Source: Deltaproteobacteria bacterium (lineage in GTDB: Bacteria; Desulfobacterota; Desulfobacteria; Desulfobacterales; Desulfobacteraceae). Taken from it: a stretch of DNA of 10,288 bases. The notes below the pieces were generated by a model, which did no database searches, was not told the DNA's origin, and was given only the letters and a program-made list of their open reading frames with translations. Below are positions 1-7,059 of this stretch, one piece after another (within the stretch, counting starts at the first letter, position 1; each line of letters opens with the position of its first letter). The position numbers were made by a program, and so were the translations under genes. The stretch is taken from positions 1 to 10,288 of the forward strand of contig QMMT01000037.1 of assembly GCA_003647385.1 (NCBI GenBank), in the 5' to 3' direction.

Positions 1-167
<167 letters not shown>

Positions 168-290
168 TTTTCCACAGATAATTTTGAACGCTTTAATGCG
201 GACACATACAATTACTACAACTGATTATAAAAAAGGATTTATTGGACATGTAGCAGACAACCCTTCTAAAGTTCAGGATCCAACCATTTT
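168..290 (+). other. 23S-5S internal transcribed spacer
   Basis: About 123 bases separate the two rRNA genes. The spacer is AT-rich, contains no cloverleaf-like tRNA and no open frame of note. It would be removed during processing of the rRNA precursor. Confidence 0.8.
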
Positions 291-410
291 AATCTGGTAG
301 CTATGGCAAAGAGGTCACACCCGTACCCATCTCGAACACGGAAGTTAAGCTCTTTAGCGTCGATGGTACTGCATGGGAGACTGTGTGGGAGAGTAGAACG
401 CTGCCAGGTT
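291..410 (+). rRNA. rrf: 5S ribosomal RNA
   Basis: A complete 5S rRNA of about 120 nt. The ends pair to form helix I: AATCTGGTAGC at 291-301 with GCTGCCAGGTT at 400-410, with two G-U wobbles. The inner conserved blocks CCCATCTCGAACACGGAAGT at 328-347 and GAGAGTAGAACGCTGCCAGG at 389-408 are typical of bacterial 5S. It is the last gene of the rrn operon. Its 3' end is duplicated in degenerate form after the large gene downstream (see 4838-4873). Confidence 0.95.
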
Positions 411-431
411 ATTCTTTACAAAAGCCCTGAT
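396..431 (+). repeat. Left copy of a 36-base direct repeat (5S tail plus terminator arm)
   Basis: Bases 396-431 match 4838-4873 at 33 of 36 positions, with a perfect core of 23 bases (409-431 versus 4851-4873). The left half is the functional 3' end of 5S rRNA and the right half is the first arm of the rrn terminator. Together with its partner it brackets the large secreted-protein gene. Confidence 0.9.
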
Positions 432-460
432 CGTTAGTAATAACGGTCAGGGCTTTTTGT
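420..460 (+). terminator. Intrinsic terminator of the rrn operon
   Basis: A long stem, AAAAGCCCTGATCGTTA (420-436) pairing with TAACGGTCAGGGCTTTT (441-457) around a short loop, is followed by a T-run. It lies about 10 bases after 5S, so it is the natural end of the rRNA transcript. A partly diverged copy of this element follows the large gene (4860-4913). Confidence 0.9.
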
Positions 461-623
461 CTTTCATAGTCTTAATTCAAATCCAGAATATTCATATTTT
501 GTGTAATTTTTTTCATAAAAATATGAAAAAAAAGTAACAATGTTACATTTATTTCATAGGAAAAAAATTACATAATTTTTCAGTAAATCCAACTATTTGC
601 TGATCTTAAACACCCTATTAATT
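461..623 (+). promoter_or_regulatory. AT-rich upstream region with inverted repeats (possible activator sites)
   Basis: No gene is seen here. The hexamer TTCATA occurs at 463-468, 491-496, 512-517 and 553-558, and its complement TATGAA at 522-527. Two overlapping perfect inverted repeats are present: 491-500 with 518-527 (10-base arms), and 507-517 with 522-532 (11-base arms, AAAA loop). A further palindrome, GTAAC-AAT-GTTAC, lies at 534-546. All of this lies about 80-160 bases upstream of the sigma-54 promoter, where enhancer-binding activators usually bind. In such AT-rich DNA some of these matches may be chance. Confidence 0.4.
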
Positions 624-639
624 TGGCATGGTTTTTGCT
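624..639 (+). promoter_or_regulatory. Sigma-54 (RpoN) -24/-12 promoter
   Basis: TGGCATG (624-630), four bases, then TTGCT (635-639) matches the RpoN consensus TGGCAYR-N4-TTGCW at every defined position. The invariant GG (625-626) and GC (637-638) are 12 bases apart. Transcription would start near 650, giving a leader of about 125 bases before the ATG at 776. No convincing sigma-70 promoter was found in the same gap. This implies that the large gene is switched on by an enhancer-binding activator, which is not encoded in the window. Confidence 0.7.
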
Positions 640-775
640 TTATTATTTTCAGGGTCGTGTCATTAAAATTTTGAATATTGTCTTATCGTCTTAGTCTTGA
701 GTAGATATTTATGTAAATTAGCCCTATATCATCTAACGCTAAAAAAACATCAGACAGGAATTAAGGAGGAGTGCA

Positions 776-3700
776 ATGAAAAAAATATCAATTCTATTCT
801 GGGTTATCGCAGTAATAATTTTTTCACTAAATCGAGCGAATAAAGCTCATTGCGCTCTGGTAGCGGGGCAGGATATTATCCCCGCGCCTACATCCATCAT
901 TGATGATCCGCCAGGAGCTGTTAATGACCATCAGCAGGCATTTGACGAAAGACAGGGATTGGTTCTGGGGTCACCTCTGCCCGTGGACGAAGGTGCAATT
1001 CCTGCGGGAACCGTGGTGGACAGCCACATGATTTTCCTGAACACACAAGAGGGTTCAGCTTCAGACCCGGATGTACGCTGGATGTTTGATGGGCTGATTC
1101 TTGGAGTTATGTCTGACAGTAATGGAACTCTGGAGGCGGCAAGCAGCGCATTTCTCGGGGCAGCAGGCACCGTATATCCGCCTGCCTTTGCCAATCGCGG
1201 TATGGAAAGCAGCGACCACTACTCAGTAAGCGCTGACATTATCAAGGTCACCATGGGGGTCGGAGAACCCGGCGACTGGATCAGGGTGATTACCCGGAAC
1301 AGTGAATCTGCTGTTAAGTGGGATCAACCGCCTGACATGGAGTATGGTGTAAATCTTCAGTCAGTAGAGTCCCTAGTAGGAGCTGCGGATGATAGAATAG
1401 TGGCCGATGACTGGCGATGTACAGACCCCAGACCGGTTACCGATGTTCATTTCTGGGGGTCGTATATCGGCTGGAGAGACCAGACAGAGCTTGACGGGAC
1501 GGTTACGCCACCGGGAGTGAAAGAATTTGTTATCCGTTTTTATACGGATATTCCTGCTGGTCCGGACCCTGACCAGTACAGCCATCCGGGAGAATTGCTT
1601 TATCAAGAAACCATTTCTAATTTTGTTGAAAATTTTGTTGCTTCCATTCCCCATTTCGATGCGGCAGGGAATCTAATAGACTATGAACATAAGTTTGCCT
1701 ATGACCTCGACTTTACCCAACCCTTTATTCAGCAAGAGGGGACTGTTTACTGGATTTCCATAGCTGCGGTCCTTTCTGATGACCCGGAGTTTCCCTGGGG
1801 ATGGGAAACTTCTGACGGCCACTGGAACGACAATGCCTGCCGCTTCTGGATTGCTAACGCCTATTGGGATGATATAAATCCTCCTGATTTTGAGATACCT
1901 TCATGGTATCCGCATGACAGGACTGACATGGCCTTTGCCCTCACCGTGGCGGAAATACCGCCGCCGCCAACTCTGGAACTTGTCAAGTGGCAGCAGCGCC
2001 CGGACATGAAAACCGGTGTTAATATTAAATCCGACCCTGAGCAGATGGCCACAGTCGCTGACGACTGGTTCTGTCTCGACGGAAGTCCGGTTACCGATCT
2101 CCATTTCTGGGGCTCCTATCCTGGATGGCAGCCCCAGCCCGGCATAGAGATCAGCTCTCCTGGGGTGGAGGTATTCCGCATCCAGGTATACTCGGATGCG
2201 CCGGCAACATGGTCAGAAAACTTCAGTACACCGGACAAACTTCTGTATGAAACCTGGGTGGAAAAATTCAAGGAAACATACGTTGGTCCAATAGATCTTC
2301 CCTGGGGGGAAGTGGAGCATAAATTCCGCTACGATATAGACCTTCCCAGGATTTTCTGGCAGAAACGGGACAGAATTTACTGGCTTAATATCTCCGCCCT
2401 TCCCAAACAAGACTATCCCTGGGGCTGGGAGTCTTCCATGGACAGATGGAACGATGTCGCGGTTCAGGGCTGGTATACGGACGTCTCCAGCGACTGGTGG
2501 GCCATGTTGACCTCTCCCTCTTTTTCTTTGGACTTTGAGGATCTCACGGCCGGGAGTGAATATTTGGTGGGTGATGTTTTCAGCACGTCCGGAGTTTTGG
2601 TTTCCGTCAACCCTTTCCAGTGGTCGAATGGAACCTGGTTTTCCGGAGGCAGTGCAATAGTGGGCACCGCAGGTTCAGCTGGGGGAACAGGCAATGAAAT
2701 AAACACCAATAATGTCAACCTGGAGTTTGCCCTTCCTGTACCGGTAACCGATGTGTCTTTTCTTTTTGGTGAATACGGCGGTAACACCAACCTGAAAATA
2801 AACGGGGAGTTCATCAATTTTCAGGACTATAAAGAAATAAACACCGAAAAAATCGGCGGTGTGGACGTGTCCGTCAGTAACGGAACGGGCAATGACAACG
2901 GCGAAATCAAGCTGGCCGGGACAGTCAACCAGCTTGCCACAGGCGGGCAGGAACATTCTATCGATGAAGTAACATTTTCAAAATTTCTTGATATGTCCTT
3001 TGATCTGACCACCTGTGAAGGCCCCATCAAGTGGCTTCAGTTCCCGGACATGGCCCATGGTATTAATATCTATTCCAGCATTGACCGCCCCATTGTCGCC
3101 GATGACTTTCTCTGTACCAACGGCCGCCCCATCACCGAAGTTCATTTCTGGGGATCATTCCTTGATGAACAGGAAAATGTGCACTGGGGTCAGGATACTG
3201 CCAAGCCTCCATTTGCTCCTGCTCCCAAGATCAAATACTTCAAGTTGAGCTTTCACAGTGACGTGCCGGCCGGAGCAGACCCGGACATGTCCTGGAGCCA
3301 TCCCGGCCAACTGCTTAAGGAAGTGTATGTTGACCAATTTACACAACGCTACTGGGATTCCATCCCTCATACTGATGCTGCGGGACATATCTGGTGGGAG
3401 CATAAGTTTTACTTCATTGTCGAACTTAATGAAGACCCGTTCCCCCAGAGAAAAGGGGAAGTTTACTGGCTTGATATCGGCGCCCGGATGGCGGACAGCA
3501 GTGATCCCTTCCACTGGGGTTGGGAGACCTCAAAAGACCATTGGAATGATATAGCGGTTTTGGGAGACGGAAATCAGTGGCAGCCGCTTGCTGATGAGGC
3601 TGAGCCGCTTGACATGGCCTTTGCTCTCATCACTGAAGACGACACACCTTATTGCGAAGGCGACTTTAACCGGGACGGTGATGTGGACGGAATAGACCTG

Positions 3701-4828
3701 ACTGTTTTTGCCGGAGATATGCTGCGTACCGACTGTTTTGATACGGGTGACTGCGAGGGAGACTTTGACTATGATGGCGATGTGGACAGCGATGACCTGG
3801 CACTCTTTAGCTCTGATTATGGCAGGCAGGACTGCCCCTGCACCATGCCGGAAGATTGTGATGACGGCAACCCGTGTACTGAGGATTTCCTTGATCCTGT
3901 GACCCTGCAGTGCGTACACGAGGACAAGGTATGTAATGACTCGAACTCATGCACTGATGATGAGTGTCATCCGGAAACCGGTGAATGTGTTTACACTCCA
4001 AGAAATTGTGATGATGGAATTGAATGCACCAATGATGAGTGCGATCCCGCTGAGGGATGCGTATATATTCCTGAGGACAATCTTTGCGATGATAATGACC
4101 CGTGCACCATAGATATATGTGATCCGCCGGGCGGTTGTTTCCACCAGGAGATACCCAACTGTATCCAGGCGTGCTGTCTGCCTGCCGGGACGTGCGAGGA
4201 TCTGTCCACGTTAATTTGTGAAGAGAGGGGCGGACAGGCCATGGGAGCCGGGAGCGATTGTACCAATACCCCGTGCAGGGCGGTGGAGCATGACACACTT
4301 TCTTATTCTCCAATTAGACAGGTTACCCTGACCTCTCCGGATGGACGTCACGAGCTGATAGACGTAACCGGGCCCATGGAAATGGATGTCTATTTTGAAG
4401 GGCCAAGAGAAGGAGACGCTCAGGACGATGACGGTGACAACCTGGACGAGGTAGAAATCGAAATAATCAGTCTTAATCTCTCAGGCAGCAGCTCTGCCCA
4501 TGGCACTATTAAGCTCAAGACCAATGCCGCTTTTCCGTCAATAGGAGGAATTGAGGAAACCACAAACCCGCTGCCAGGCAGGCTTGACCTGCCCCCATTT
4601 GGGAATGGGGGATCTCCTGCCAACAGCTTTTTTGACGTCTTTGTAGAAGTAGAAATAGGGGGTCAAACGCACCGTGCGACAGCTCCCCTGCGTTTTACCG
4701 GGCGTATTACCCATAAACCACCCGTTCAAGAAGATACGGTTACATGTATTCCGGCCCAGCAGGTCGAACTTTTTGATGAGAATGAGAAACCGAGCGGATT
4801 TTTCCTCGGATGCGGGGAGAATCCTTAG
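776..4828 (+). CDS. Large secreted multidomain protein: three KW/PDM repeats, dockerin-like and Cys-rich modules
   Basis: Encodes 1350 residues. The ATG at 776 has a strong ribosome binding site (AAGGAGG, 763-769). Residues 1-26 form a signal peptide, with hydrophobic core 4-18 and probable cleavage near A24-H-C-A27. There is no lipobox, PEP-CTERM or other C-terminal anchor, so export is likely but surface attachment is unexplained. Residues about 28-175 resemble an N-terminal domain common in secreted hypothetical proteins. Three repeats start with (V/I)KWxQxPDM at residues 180, 403 and 751. Each has a VADD block, a (V/I)T(D/E)xHFWGS block, a WGWE(T/S)SxxxWND block, and ends near D(M)xFxL. 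They probably match the Pfam family DUF7901 (from memory). Repeat 2 is interrupted by an extra beta-rich domain (about 586-736). Two dockerin-like calcium loops (D963-D974 and a second after C993) follow. Next come four Cys-rich repeats (about 1020-1155), the first lacking one Cys, and a C-terminal domain (about 1170-1340). Function unknown; extracellular adhesion or polysaccharide binding is an inference. Confidence 0.93.
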   Translation: MKKISILFWVIAVIIFSLNRANKAHCALVAGQDIIPAPTSIIDDPPGAVNDHQQAFDERQGLVLGSPLPVDEGAIPAGTVVDSHMIFLNTQEGSASDPDVRWMFDGLILGVMSDSNGTLEAASSAFLGAAGTVYPPAFANRGMESSDHYSVSADIIKVTMGVGEPGDWIRVITRNSESAVKWDQPPDMEYGVNLQSVESLVGAADDRIVADDWRCTDPRPVTDVHFWGSYIGWRDQTELDGTVTPPGVKEFVIRFYTDIPAGPDPDQYSHPGELLYQETISNFVENFVASIPHFDAAGNLIDYEHKFAYDLDFTQPFIQQEGTVYWISIAAVLSDDPEFPWGWETSDGHWNDNACRFWIANAYWDDINPPDFEIPSWYPHDRTDMAFALTVAEIPPPPTLELVKWQQRPDMKTGVNIKSDPEQMATVADDWFCLDGSPVTDLHFWGSYPGWQPQPGIEISSPGVEVFRIQVYSDAPATWSENFSTPDKLLYETWVEKFKETYVGPIDLPWGEVEHKFRYDIDLPRIFWQKRDRIYWLNISALPKQDYPWGWESSMDRWNDVAVQGWYTDVSSDWWAMLTSPSFSLDFEDLTAGSEYLVGDVFSTSGVLVSVNPFQWSNGTWFSGGSAIVGTAGSAGGTGNEINTNNVNLEFALPVPVTDVSFLFGEYGGNTNLKINGEFINFQDYKEINTEKIGGVDVSVSNGTGNDNGEIKLAGTVNQLATGGQEHSIDEVTFSKFLDMSFDLTTCEGPIKWLQFPDMAHGINIYSSIDRPIVADDFLCTNGRPITEVHFWGSFLDEQENVHWGQDTAKPPFAPAPKIKYFKLSFHSDVPAGADPDMSWSHPGQLLKEVYVDQFTQRYWDSIPHTDAAGHIWWEHKFYFIVELNEDPFPQRKGEVYWLDIGARMADSSDPFHWGWETSKDHWNDIAVLGDGNQWQPLADEAEPLDMAFALITEDDTPYCEGDFNRDGDVDGIDLTVFAGDMLRTDCFDTGDCEGDFDYDGDVDSDDLALFSSDYGRQDCPCTMPEDCDDGNPCTEDFLDPVTLQCVHEDKVCNDSNSCTDDECHPETGECVYTPRNCDDGIECTNDECDPAEGCVYIPEDNLCDDNDPCTIDICDPPGGCFHQEIPNCIQACCLPAGTCEDLSTLICEERGGQAMGAGSDCTNTPCRAVEHDTLSYSPIRQVTLTSPDGRHELIDVTGPMEMDVYFEGPREGDAQDDDGDNLDEVEIEIISLNLSGSSSAHGTIKLKTNAAFPSIGGIEETTNPLPGRLDLPPFGNGGSPANSFFDVFVEVEIGGQTHRATAPLRFTGRITHKPPVQEDTVTCIPAQQVELFDENEKPSGFFLGCGENP

Positions 4829-4837
4829 GAGAAAGTC

Positions 4838-4873
4838 GAACGCTACCGGATTATTCTTTACAAAAGCCCTGAT
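4838..4873 (+). repeat. Right copy of the 36-base direct repeat: relic of a 5S rRNA 3' end
   Basis: Matches 396-431 with three substitutions, all within the 5S-derived half (GAACGCTACCGGA versus GAACGCTGCCAGG). Looser similarity to 5S extends back to about 4829, directly against the TAG stop of the large gene at 4826-4828. The rest of 5S is absent, so this is a fragment and not a working rRNA gene. Confidence 0.85.
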
Positions 4874-4913
4874 GGTCAAAACCTATATAACGGTTTAACG
4901 GTCAGGGTTTTTT
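4860..4913 (+). terminator. Intrinsic terminator after the large gene, derived from the rrn terminator
   Basis: AAAAGCCCTGA (about 4862-4872) pairs with TCAGGGTTTTTT (4902-4913), ending in a T-run. The tail TAACGGTCAGGG (4896-4907) is identical to that of the rrn terminator (441-452). The loop is longer and altered compared with the first copy. It should end the transcript of the secreted-protein gene about 30-85 bases after its stop codon. Confidence 0.75.
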
Positions 4914-5031
4914 GCGTTTAATTATATTGCAAGCTTAATAACACTTGCAAGGCTGATAAACCACGGATTATGCAGCATAAACCAGGGTTGTTTTCAAGGA
5001 ATTTTAGCAATTTATAATATCGGGAAATATC

Positions 5032-5060
5032 TTGACATTGAATTGTTTTAATTATAGGCA
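5032..5060 (+). promoter_or_regulatory. Possible sigma-70 promoter for the DUF945-like gene
   Basis: A perfect -35 box TTGACA lies at 5032-5037. The -10 box is poor: the best choices are TATAGG at 5053 (spacing 15) or TAGGCA at 5055 (spacing 17). The gap 4914-5105 otherwise holds two short direct repeats, TTGCAAG (4927, 4945) and ATAAACCA (4956, 4977), which may be operator half-sites or chance. Confidence 0.35.
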
Positions 5061-5105
5061 ATTCAGCATTCAGGCCAGGTGAAAAATACAGAATAAGGAA
5101 CAGGC

Positions 5106-6431
5106 ATGAAAAAGGTTATTATTATAATTGGTTTGATCATCATAGTTGCAGGGGTTGGAACGCCGTTTGTCAACGGTCTTGTGATGGAGCGGATTGTAAA
5201 GCAGTCTTTTGGTGATATTAACCAGATGTCTGTGGATGCAGGATCTGATTTTTCTATTGAAATCAATCAATATAATAGAAATTTTTCCTCTTCACAGATT
5301 GTGTGGAAAATTAAATCAGATGCCCTTAAGTCATTATACGGTGTTGAGGAAATCGTATTTGTAGATCACGTAGATCACGGCATTACAGGCATTGTATCAA
5401 CAACAAGTCTGGAGGAAAATAAATGGTTCAAATCGTTTGTAAACAAAAAACTTAATGGGAAAAACCCACTTAAGATAAAGACCGAATATAAACTTTCAGG
5501 AAATATTGATTCAACAATTTCCCTGGATGCCTTTTCGTTTAAAGATGGCAGCGATGTTATTGAGATGATGCCGGGGACGCTGTTGATCAAATTTGATAAG
5601 GGTTTAAAAAATATCTTATCTGAAATGATCTGGGAGGGGTGTTCTGTTTCTCAGAAACTCAGGGTAGATCAACTATCTTTTGATTCAAAAATAAAAAAAA
5701 TATCCACCTATATTTGGGAGGGTAATCTTGCTTTCAAGATAAAAAATATAAAAGTGGATGATGAAAAAGAACAGATTGATATCACAAACTTGATGTGTGG
5801 CTACGCCCTGGACTATAATAAGGCAGATTCGTCTTTATCTGTTGAAATGGAATATGGTATTGACAACTTTAAAACCCGTCTTGACACTATTAATGATGCA
5901 TTTGCTCGAATTAGATTAAACCGGATTGATGCCCAGGGATATGAAAATTTTATGAAAACATATTCGCAGCTAATTAACGATATCATGGATGATATTGCTG
6001 CGTCACGCCACGATCCTGATATAATAAAAAAGACAATTGAAAAAAAGATGGCTTCCATTGGACTTCAAATGGTTGGGGTATATGAGAAATTTTTAAAACA
6101 GGGATTTGAAATCCAAATTTCAGATGTAAGGGCTCAATTGCCGCAAGGAAAGATTAAAGGGGATATCACATTAGCGCTGAAAAAAGATATGACCATGACC
6201 CAGTTTATTCCCATCCTGATACAGCCGTCAGCAGCACTTGACATTTTTCTTTTGAAATCGTGTGTCAGTTTGCCCTATGAACTGGCAGGGGATAATCAGT
6301 GGCTGCTCACACCAGTATATCCAGGAATGCAGACCGGGTTATTTATAAAGGACGGAGATCATCTGATCCATAAGGCAGAAACAAGTGATGGAAAATTAAT
6401 ATTAAATGGAAAAGAGATGTTGTTAAACTAA
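5106..6431 (+). CDS. DUF945/YdgA-like inner-membrane-anchored protein
   Basis: Encodes 441 residues, close to the 450-500 usual for the DUF945 family (E. coli YdgA, YihF). The ATG at 5106 follows AAGGAA at 5095-5100. Residues 4-17 are a run of Ile, Val, Leu and Gly forming an uncleaved N-terminal membrane anchor; the remainder should lie in the periplasm. The segment INQYNRNFSSSQIVWKIKS (about residues 54-72) resembles the family's early Tyr-Arg-x-x-SS signature. The rest is mixed beta strands with a helical stretch around residues 255-330. The family has no established biochemical activity, so none is assigned. The gene is separated from the large upstream gene by a terminator. It is read in the same direction as the alkyltransferase gene that follows 66 bases later, with no terminator visible between them. 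Its base composition is clearly more AT-rich than the gene upstream. Confidence 0.8.
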   Translation: MKKVIIIIGLIIIVAGVGTPFVNGLVMERIVKQSFGDINQMSVDAGSDFSIEINQYNRNFSSSQIVWKIKSDALKSLYGVEEIVFVDHVDHGITGIVSTTSLEENKWFKSFVNKKLNGKNPLKIKTEYKLSGNIDSTISLDAFSFKDGSDVIEMMPGTLLIKFDKGLKNILSEMIWEGCSVSQKLRVDQLSFDSKIKKISTYIWEGNLAFKIKNIKVDDEKEQIDITNLMCGYALDYNKADSSLSVEMEYGIDNFKTRLDTINDAFARIRLNRIDAQGYENFMKTYSQLINDIMDDIAASRHDPDIIKKTIEKKMASIGLQMVGVYEKFLKQGFEIQISDVRAQLPQGKIKGDITLALKKDMTMTQFIPILIQPSAALDIFLLKSCVSLPYELAGDNQWLLTPVYPGMQTGLFIKDGDHLIHKAETSDGKLILNGKEMLLN

Positions 6432-6497
6432 ATACTTTTCAATATGATAAATTTGTTTTAATAATAGGTTATATGGAACTTTTATCGTGGTGGAAAA

Positions 6498-6986
6498 ATG
6501 TACTATTGCTATTTTAAAGCCCCTTTGGGGAGGCTTTTACTGACGGGAAATGATTTACTTGAGAGTTTGCATTTTCCTCAAGGAAAAACAAGGAAAGAGC
6601 CTGAGACAGACTGGGTGTATAAAGAAAAATTATTTTCAGGAGCAATGGAGCAGCTTGAGGCCTATTTTAAGGGAGAACTTACACAGTTTGATCTTGAATT
6701 AAATGCTCAGGGTACACAGTTTCAGAAAATGGTCTGGCAGGAACTTGTGAAAATCCCCTATGGAGAAATCATATCGTATAGTGAGCTCGCTAAAAGGATC
6801 GGAAACCCCAATGCATCAAGGGCTGTTGGTATGGCGAATGGAAAAAATCCGATTTCAATTATAATACCCTGCCACCGGGTTATCGGAAAAAATGGAAGCC
6901 TGACAGGTTTTGGGGGCGGCCTTGAGGTAAAAAAAAATCTGTTGGAATTCGAGAAAAGAAATAAAAAAATGACATTTAATAAATAA
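6498..6986 (+). CDS. ogt: Methylated-DNA--[protein]-cysteine S-methyltransferase
   Basis: Encodes 162 residues, a normal length for the Ogt/MGMT family. The protein repairs O6-alkylguanine (and O4-alkylthymine) in DNA by transferring the alkyl group irreversibly to its own cysteine. The active-site motif IIPCHRV is present with the acceptor Cys at residue 125. The segment PYGEIISYSELAKRIGNPNA (residues 88-107) is the DNA-binding helix-turn-helix region. The SRAVG that follows supplies the Arg finger (R108) that flips out the damaged base, and the NG at 114-115 and the GFGGG loop are typical. The N-terminal 65 residues form the short alpha/beta domain. It lacks an AraC-like Ada regulatory domain, so it is a stand-alone Ogt type. 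The ATG at 6498 follows a GTGGTGGA stretch. It may be co-transcribed with the DUF945-like gene. Confidence 0.95.
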   Translation: MYYCYFKAPLGRLLLTGNDLLESLHFPQGKTRKEPETDWVYKEKLFSGAMEQLEAYFKGELTQFDLELNAQGTQFQKMVWQELVKIPYGEIISYSELAKRIGNPNASRAVGMANGKNPISIIIPCHRVIGKNGSLTGFGGGLEVKKNLLEFEKRNKKMTFNK

Positions 6987-6998
6987 AGCATTGATTTA

Positions 6999-7027
6999 TT
7001 AATGAAAAAGAGTCATTAAGGTTAATG
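6999..7027. repeat. Overlapping inverted repeats between ogt and the PilZ gene
   Basis: TTAATGA (6999-7005) pairs with TCATTAA (7013-7019) around a 7-base loop. The second arm also forms a palindrome with the next bases, CATTAA-GG-TTAATG (7014-7027). The two pairings exclude each other. A T-run (7033-7040) follows 13 bases after the first hairpin, too far for a classical terminator. It could be an operator or a weak terminator. Confidence 0.3.
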
Positions 7028-7059
7028 GTATCTTTTTTTTGAAAGGAATTTAAATATCA

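Noticed and set aside
168..290. Possible tRNA in the 23S-5S spacer
   Set aside because: No T-loop GTTCRANNC with a matching acceptor stem was found. The GTTCAGGATC at 271-280 looks T-loop-like but has no supporting arms.
960..1022. Cellulosome component, suggested by the dockerin-like loops in the large protein (residues about 960-1022; bases about 3653-3841)
   Set aside because: No cohesin, scaffoldin or glycoside hydrolase domain is present, and dockerin-like repeats are widespread in non-cellulosomal secreted proteins.
3530..3919. Minus-strand open frame (129 residues) opposite the dockerin-like region
   Set aside because: It is a shadow of the GAT/GAC-rich calcium-loop codons and is fully contained in a well-supported gene.
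3807..4313. Long minus-strand open frame (168 residues) inside the large gene
   Set aside because: It lies opposite the Cys-rich repeats. Its long open run is a by-product of their repeated codons; it has no recognisable domain and no start signal.
396..4873. Active integrative element with att sites
   Set aside because: The direct repeat would fit att sites, but the interval holds no integrase, excisionase or transposase. It is reported only as a duplication with several possible origins.
4914..5105. Riboswitch or small RNA before the DUF945-like gene
   Set aside because: Only short direct repeats and a -35-like box are visible. No conserved aptamer core or stable structure could be recognised by eye.
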